A stretch of 6,921 nt of DNA from Ruminococcus sp. (lineage in GTDB: Bacteria > Bacillota > Clostridia > Oscillospirales > Ruminococcaceae), in NCBI GenBank assembly GCA_019417865.1, contig DYCW01000204.1:1-6921 (forward strand). The letters run 5' to 3'. This document shows positions 4,640 through 6,921 of the stretch, in pieces. How positions within the stretch are numbered: position 1 is the first letter of the stretch; every line of letters begins with the position of its first letter. The notes beneath the pieces were generated by a model that saw only the letters and a program-made list of their open reading frames with translations, ran no database searches and was not told the origin of the DNA. The translations under genes were made by a program, and so were the position numbers.

Positions 4640-6259
4640 GTGGATTATACGAAGCAAAGCATATATACAACAGCGTGCTATTGCAGGCTTTCACGTGATG
4701 ACCTGACAGACGGCACAAGCGTTTCAATTGATACTCAAAAGAAACTACTTGAAGATTACTGTCAATCCCACGGACTTACAATATACGATTTTTATTGCGA
4801 TGACGGATACACTGGCACGAACTTCAATCGTCCTGATTTTGGGCGTATGATGCAAGATGTGAGCGATAATGTTGTAAATACAATCATTGTAAAAGATTTG
4901 TCACGACTGGGCAGAAATTATATTGAGGTCGGTAAACTAATTGAAGAAATTTTCCCTGAAAGTGGAGTGCGGTTTATTGCAATTGGTGACAATATCGATA
5001 CTATCAACAGCGATGCAGATTATGGCTTTATGATGCCGCTAAAGAACGTATTTAATCAATATTATCCTGCTGATGTAAGCAGAAAAACACGTCAGGCGTT
5101 TAAGGCTAAGGCAAAACGTGGCGAATTTATCGGTACTAATGCACCTTATGGCTACTGCAAGTCTGATGTTGATAAGCACGTCCTTGTTATTGATGAAATA
5201 ATAGCACCGATTGTCAAAGAGATATTTGAGATGGTCGCTTACAAAGGCTATGGCTACAACAAAGTTGCACGTGTCCTAAGCGAAAGAAGAATCCTGACAC
5301 CAACAGCTTACCGCTATCAAAGAGAGGGTAAAGCTTACGACAAAGACCCGTTTGACTGGAATCTTGTGTCTGTTAGGCGTATTCTTGAAAACAGCGAATA
5401 TCTCGGTTGTGTGGTCAACGGCAAAAAGCAAAAACTGTCTTTCAAGAGCAAAAAAGTTGTTCCAGTATCAAAAGATAAATGGATTGTTGCAGAAAACACT
5501 CATCAACCAATCATTACAAGGCAACTGTGGGACGATGCACACGCACGCCTAAACAGTCGCAAGAGAGGGAGTATAACAGGCAGTATCAATATATTTGCTG
5601 GATTGGTAAAGTGCGACAGATGCGGTTATGCCCTTACTCTTGGAAACAACAAGGCAGGTAAGCATTATCTTTCGTGTAGCACTTATAAGCGTAAAGGTAA
5701 AGATGCCTGCACATTGCATTTTATACAGTATGATGACCTGTATCAGATAGTTTTGTCTGACATTCGAGAAAAACTTAGCTTACTTAAAAGCAACGAGGAA
5801 ATATTTGCACGCAGATTGCAAGTGGAACTGGGCAACACAAGTACATATAAGATGCAGTCACTGCAAAAAGAAATTGCCGAAACCGAGAAACGTCTGCAAT
5901 TTCTGGACAAAAAGTTTGACCAGATGTATGAGGACAGGCTCACAGGCTTACTTCCAGATAACAAATTCAGAGAAATGGCTGAAAAGACAAAAGCAGAACA
6001 AGAACAACTGAGCAAAAAGCTTTCAGACTTAAAGTTGCAGTTGGCACAGCAACAAACAGTAGATAACAGCATTTCTCAGTTTTTGGAGATTGTCAGAAAA
6101 TATACAGACATTAAAGAACTTGATAGCGAACTGCTTAACCGACTTGTCGAAAAAATTGTAGTCGGTAACAAGATAAAAAGTAACAAAGGATATACGCAAC
6201 AAATCACGATACACTATCGGTTTATCGGAGATTTGGAGAGTATTGACCTCTCAAAATAA
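4640..6259 (+). CDS. Large serine recombinase (TndX/TnpX-like integrase-excisionase), 539 aa
   Basis: Catalyses excision and integration of the element. Numbering from GTG 4640: the resolvase-type catalytic domain has YCRLS with Arg16 and nucleophile Ser18, and KDLSRLGRN with R89 and R92. The recombinase (DNA-binding) domain covers about 165-305, including GTNAPYGYCK and WNLVSVRRILENSEYLG. A zinc ribbon follows: C325-x2-C328, then C346 and C357. A coiled coil spans about 405-472 and a C-terminal block (FLEIVRKYTDIKELDSELLNRLVEKIVVG) is typical of the TnpX/TndX group. The 539 aa are close to TndX of Tn5397 (about 533). The start is a problem: GTG 4640 overlaps the only Shine-Dalgarno (AAAGGAG, 4634-4640), while the codon at the ideal distance (4649) is ACG. 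The stop codon lies 7 bases before the tRNA remnant, so the end of the gene probably forms part of the attachment site. Confidence 0.93.
   Translation: MDYTKQSIYTTACYCRLSRDDLTDGTSVSIDTQKKLLEDYCQSHGLTIYDFYCDDGYTGTNFNRPDFGRMMQDVSDNVVNTIIVKDLSRLGRNYIEVGKLIEEIFPESGVRFIAIGDNIDTINSDADYGFMMPLKNVFNQYYPADVSRKTRQAFKAKAKRGEFIGTNAPYGYCKSDVDKHVLVIDEIIAPIVKEIFEMVAYKGYGYNKVARVLSERRILTPTAYRYQREGKAYDKDPFDWNLVSVRRILENSEYLGCVVNGKKQKLSFKSKKVVPVSKDKWIVAENTHQPIITRQLWDDAHARLNSRKRGSITGSINIFAGLVKCDRCGYALTLGNNKAGKHYLSCSTYKRKGKDACTLHFIQYDDLYQIVLSDIREKLSLLKSNEEIFARRLQVELGNTSTYKMQSLQKEIAETEKRLQFLDKKFDQMYEDRLTGLLPDNKFREMAEKTKAEQEQLSKKLSDLKLQLAQQQTVDNSISQFLEIVRKYTDIKELDSELLNRLVEKIVVGNKIKSNKGYTQQITIHYRFIGDLESIDLSK
6232..6256 (+). 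repeat. Imperfect inverted repeat at the right end of the element
   Basis: TTTGGAGAG (6232-6240) and CTCTCAAAA (6248-6256) pair at 8 of 9 positions around TATTGAC. It lies within the last codons of the recombinase gene, next to the presumed crossover, and may be part of the recombinase-binding arm of the attachment site. Confidence 0.35.
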
Positions 6260-6265
6260 CTTATA

Positions 6266-6298
6266 CGGTCGTTGGTTCAAATCCAGCTCCCGCAACCA
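6266..6298 (+). tRNA. 3' part of initiator tRNA-fMet, truncated; presumed attR junction
   Basis: The T arm is complete: GTTGG (6271-6275), loop TTCAAAT (6276-6282), CCAGC (6283-6287). The acceptor strand TCCCGCA (6288-6294), discriminator A (6295) and encoded CCA (6296-6298) follow. CGGTC before it fits the variable loop. The sequence closely follows the 3' end of bacterial initiator tRNA as I recall it: the same TTCAAATCC block and the CCCGCAACCA end, with A at position 72, the base that faces C1 in initiator tRNAs. The anticodon, D arm and 5' acceptor are absent: nothing upstream, which is the recombinase gene, can fold with it. It is a broken gene, read as the host target of the element with its native terminator behind it. 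Confidence 0.8.
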
Positions 6299-6303
6299 TA
6301 ATC

Positions 6304-6340
6304 GCACCTAACGAATGATACAATCGTTGGGTGCTTTTTT
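6304..6340 (+). terminator. Rho-independent terminator of the tRNA-fMet gene
   Basis: GCACCTAACGA (6304-6314) pairs over 11 bp (one T-G) with TCGTTGGGTGC (6324-6334); a 9-base loop separates the arms and six T follow. It starts five bases after the CCA end, the usual place for a tRNA terminator, which supports the view that sequence from the tRNA onward is chromosomal. It also stops transcripts leaving the recombinase gene. Confidence 0.9.
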
Positions 6341-6390
6341 ATTGTAAAAAAGCCGAGAAATAAGCACATTTCCGGCAATTATCAAACGAT

Positions 6391-6429
6391 AACAGCCACA
6401 GTGAGAAGAAAATCACGGTGGCTGTTTTT
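6391..6429 (+). terminator. Rho-independent terminator
   Basis: AACAGCCAC (6391-6399) pairs perfectly with GTGGCTGTT (6418-6426); after one A-G mismatch GTGA (6401-6404) pairs with TCAC (6413-6416). The loop is GAAGAAAA and the T-tract ends at 6429. It does not follow a recognisable gene on the + strand, so it may be a backup for the tRNA terminator. Confidence 0.75.
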
Positions 6430-6680
6430 CATTTTCGGGGGGAAAATAAAACGATAGCAAGTTATTGTTTTATTTTAGGAGTTAACGTTTTCTTTTTGAG
6501 GCTATCGTTTTCTGAGTGGAAAAGCGACTTAAATGAACAGTGCAATCAATTTAAAGTCAACTCCCCAGCCAATTTCTCATCCATCATACGCAGTACGTAA
6601 ATGTCGTCCAAAACAACAAACAACTCAGAACATGTTGAGTGCGTGGTATTGATGTCACGGGTTGCAAAATAAGTGAGCGA

Positions 6681-6713
6681 AAAAGTGCCGATTTTTCGGC
6701 ACTTTTGATTTTT
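6681..6713. terminator. Perfect 11-bp palindromic terminator
   Basis: AAAAGTGCCGA (6681-6691) and TCGGCACTTTT (6696-6706) are exact reverse complements around a TTTT loop. The T-rich tail GATTTTT lies to the right, and an A run precedes the left arm, so it can work on both strands, although the tail is weaker than in the other terminators here. Confidence 0.65.
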
Positions 6714-6921
6714 ATAGGATCATATGACATTCAAATTTCAAAGTCTTTTTTTGTGTGTGGAAACAAGTCGGAGCTGTTCTTCAGATACACAGATTTATGA
6801 TTTTCACAAAGTAGTCAAGACAGGACTGTAAGCGGAAACAAATCGAGGTATGAAAATGCTCGTTTCTATTTTTTCAATAATCTGAAAAAATTCCGCTTGC
6901 ACTCAATCACATGTTCTTTTC

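Larger units (their letters stand above)
6341..6921. other. Flanking non-coding DNA with terminators and short repeats
   Basis: I find no convincing gene in these 581 bases. They contain terminators at 6391-6429 and 6681-6713, a 14-bp hairpin (6443-6456 with 6463-6476, one G-T), three AAACGATA copies (6384-6391, 6449-6456, and inverted at 6503-6510), a repeat GGAAACAA-TCG (6759-6770 and 6834-6845), and a reverse-strand 57-codon open stretch without a start (6549-6719). This is probably ordinary chromosome downstream of a tRNA gene, possibly with remnants of older insertions. Confidence 0.5.

Noticed and set aside
6418..6600. 60-aa + strand open frame after the tRNA terminator
   Set aside because: Its ATG-like start lies inside the stem of a terminator (6391-6429), the product has no domain or family resemblance, and no ribosome binding site precedes it.

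Overview
This window is the right-hand part of an integrated mobilizable element, followed by about 600 bases of what looks like chromosomal flank. The host is most likely a low-GC Firmicute of the Clostridia type, as in gut Ruminococcaceae or Lachnospiraceae. This rests on the AT-rich composition, strong AAAGGAG/AGGAGG ribosome binding sites, a MobV relaxase paired with a TndX/TnpX-like large serine recombinase, and the Firmicute style of the small helix-turn-helix and Rep genes. The genus cannot be fixed from the sequence alone.

Layout, all genes on the + strand. A strong, probably bidirectional terminator (60-102) insulates the left side. Next come a 64-aa helix-turn-helix protein (198-392) and a 400-aa HUH-type rolling-circle replication initiator (449-1651). 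After a 130-bp gap there is a 231-aa small serine recombinase (1782-2477). A 423-bp non-coding stretch (2478-2900) holds four tandem hexamers and a chain of strong inverted repeats; it lies directly upstream of a MobV/Pre relaxase (2901-4157) and is the best candidate for oriT. Behind the relaxase are a tightly spaced 94-aa unknown protein (4164-4448) and a 37-aa microprotein (4451-4564) that faintly resembles TnpW. A separate near-consensus promoter (4576-4604) precedes a large serine recombinase (4640-6259).

Seven bases after the recombinase stop codon is the 3' part of an initiator tRNA (tRNA-fMet), from the variable loop through the CCA end, with its own terminator. The 5' half of the tRNA is missing. 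This is best read as the right attachment junction (attR): the element appears to have gone into a tRNA-fMet gene. The left end is not in the window.

Inferred lifestyle: the large recombinase excises and integrates the element, the HUH protein could copy the excised circle, and the relaxase nicks oriT so that a helper conjugative system can transfer it. The small recombinase may resolve multimers or invert DNA. No type IV secretion or coupling protein genes are visible, so within this window it is a mobilizable rather than self-transmissible element.

Most unusual points: the tRNA-fMet junction beside a serine (not tyrosine) recombinase; a recombinase gene whose well-placed start position reads ACG rather than ATG; and the dense RNA/DNA secondary structure upstream of the relaxase, including two mutually exclusive hairpins and a nested hairpin with a GAAA tetraloop. 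The flank after the tRNA has two more terminators and short repeats but no convincing gene.
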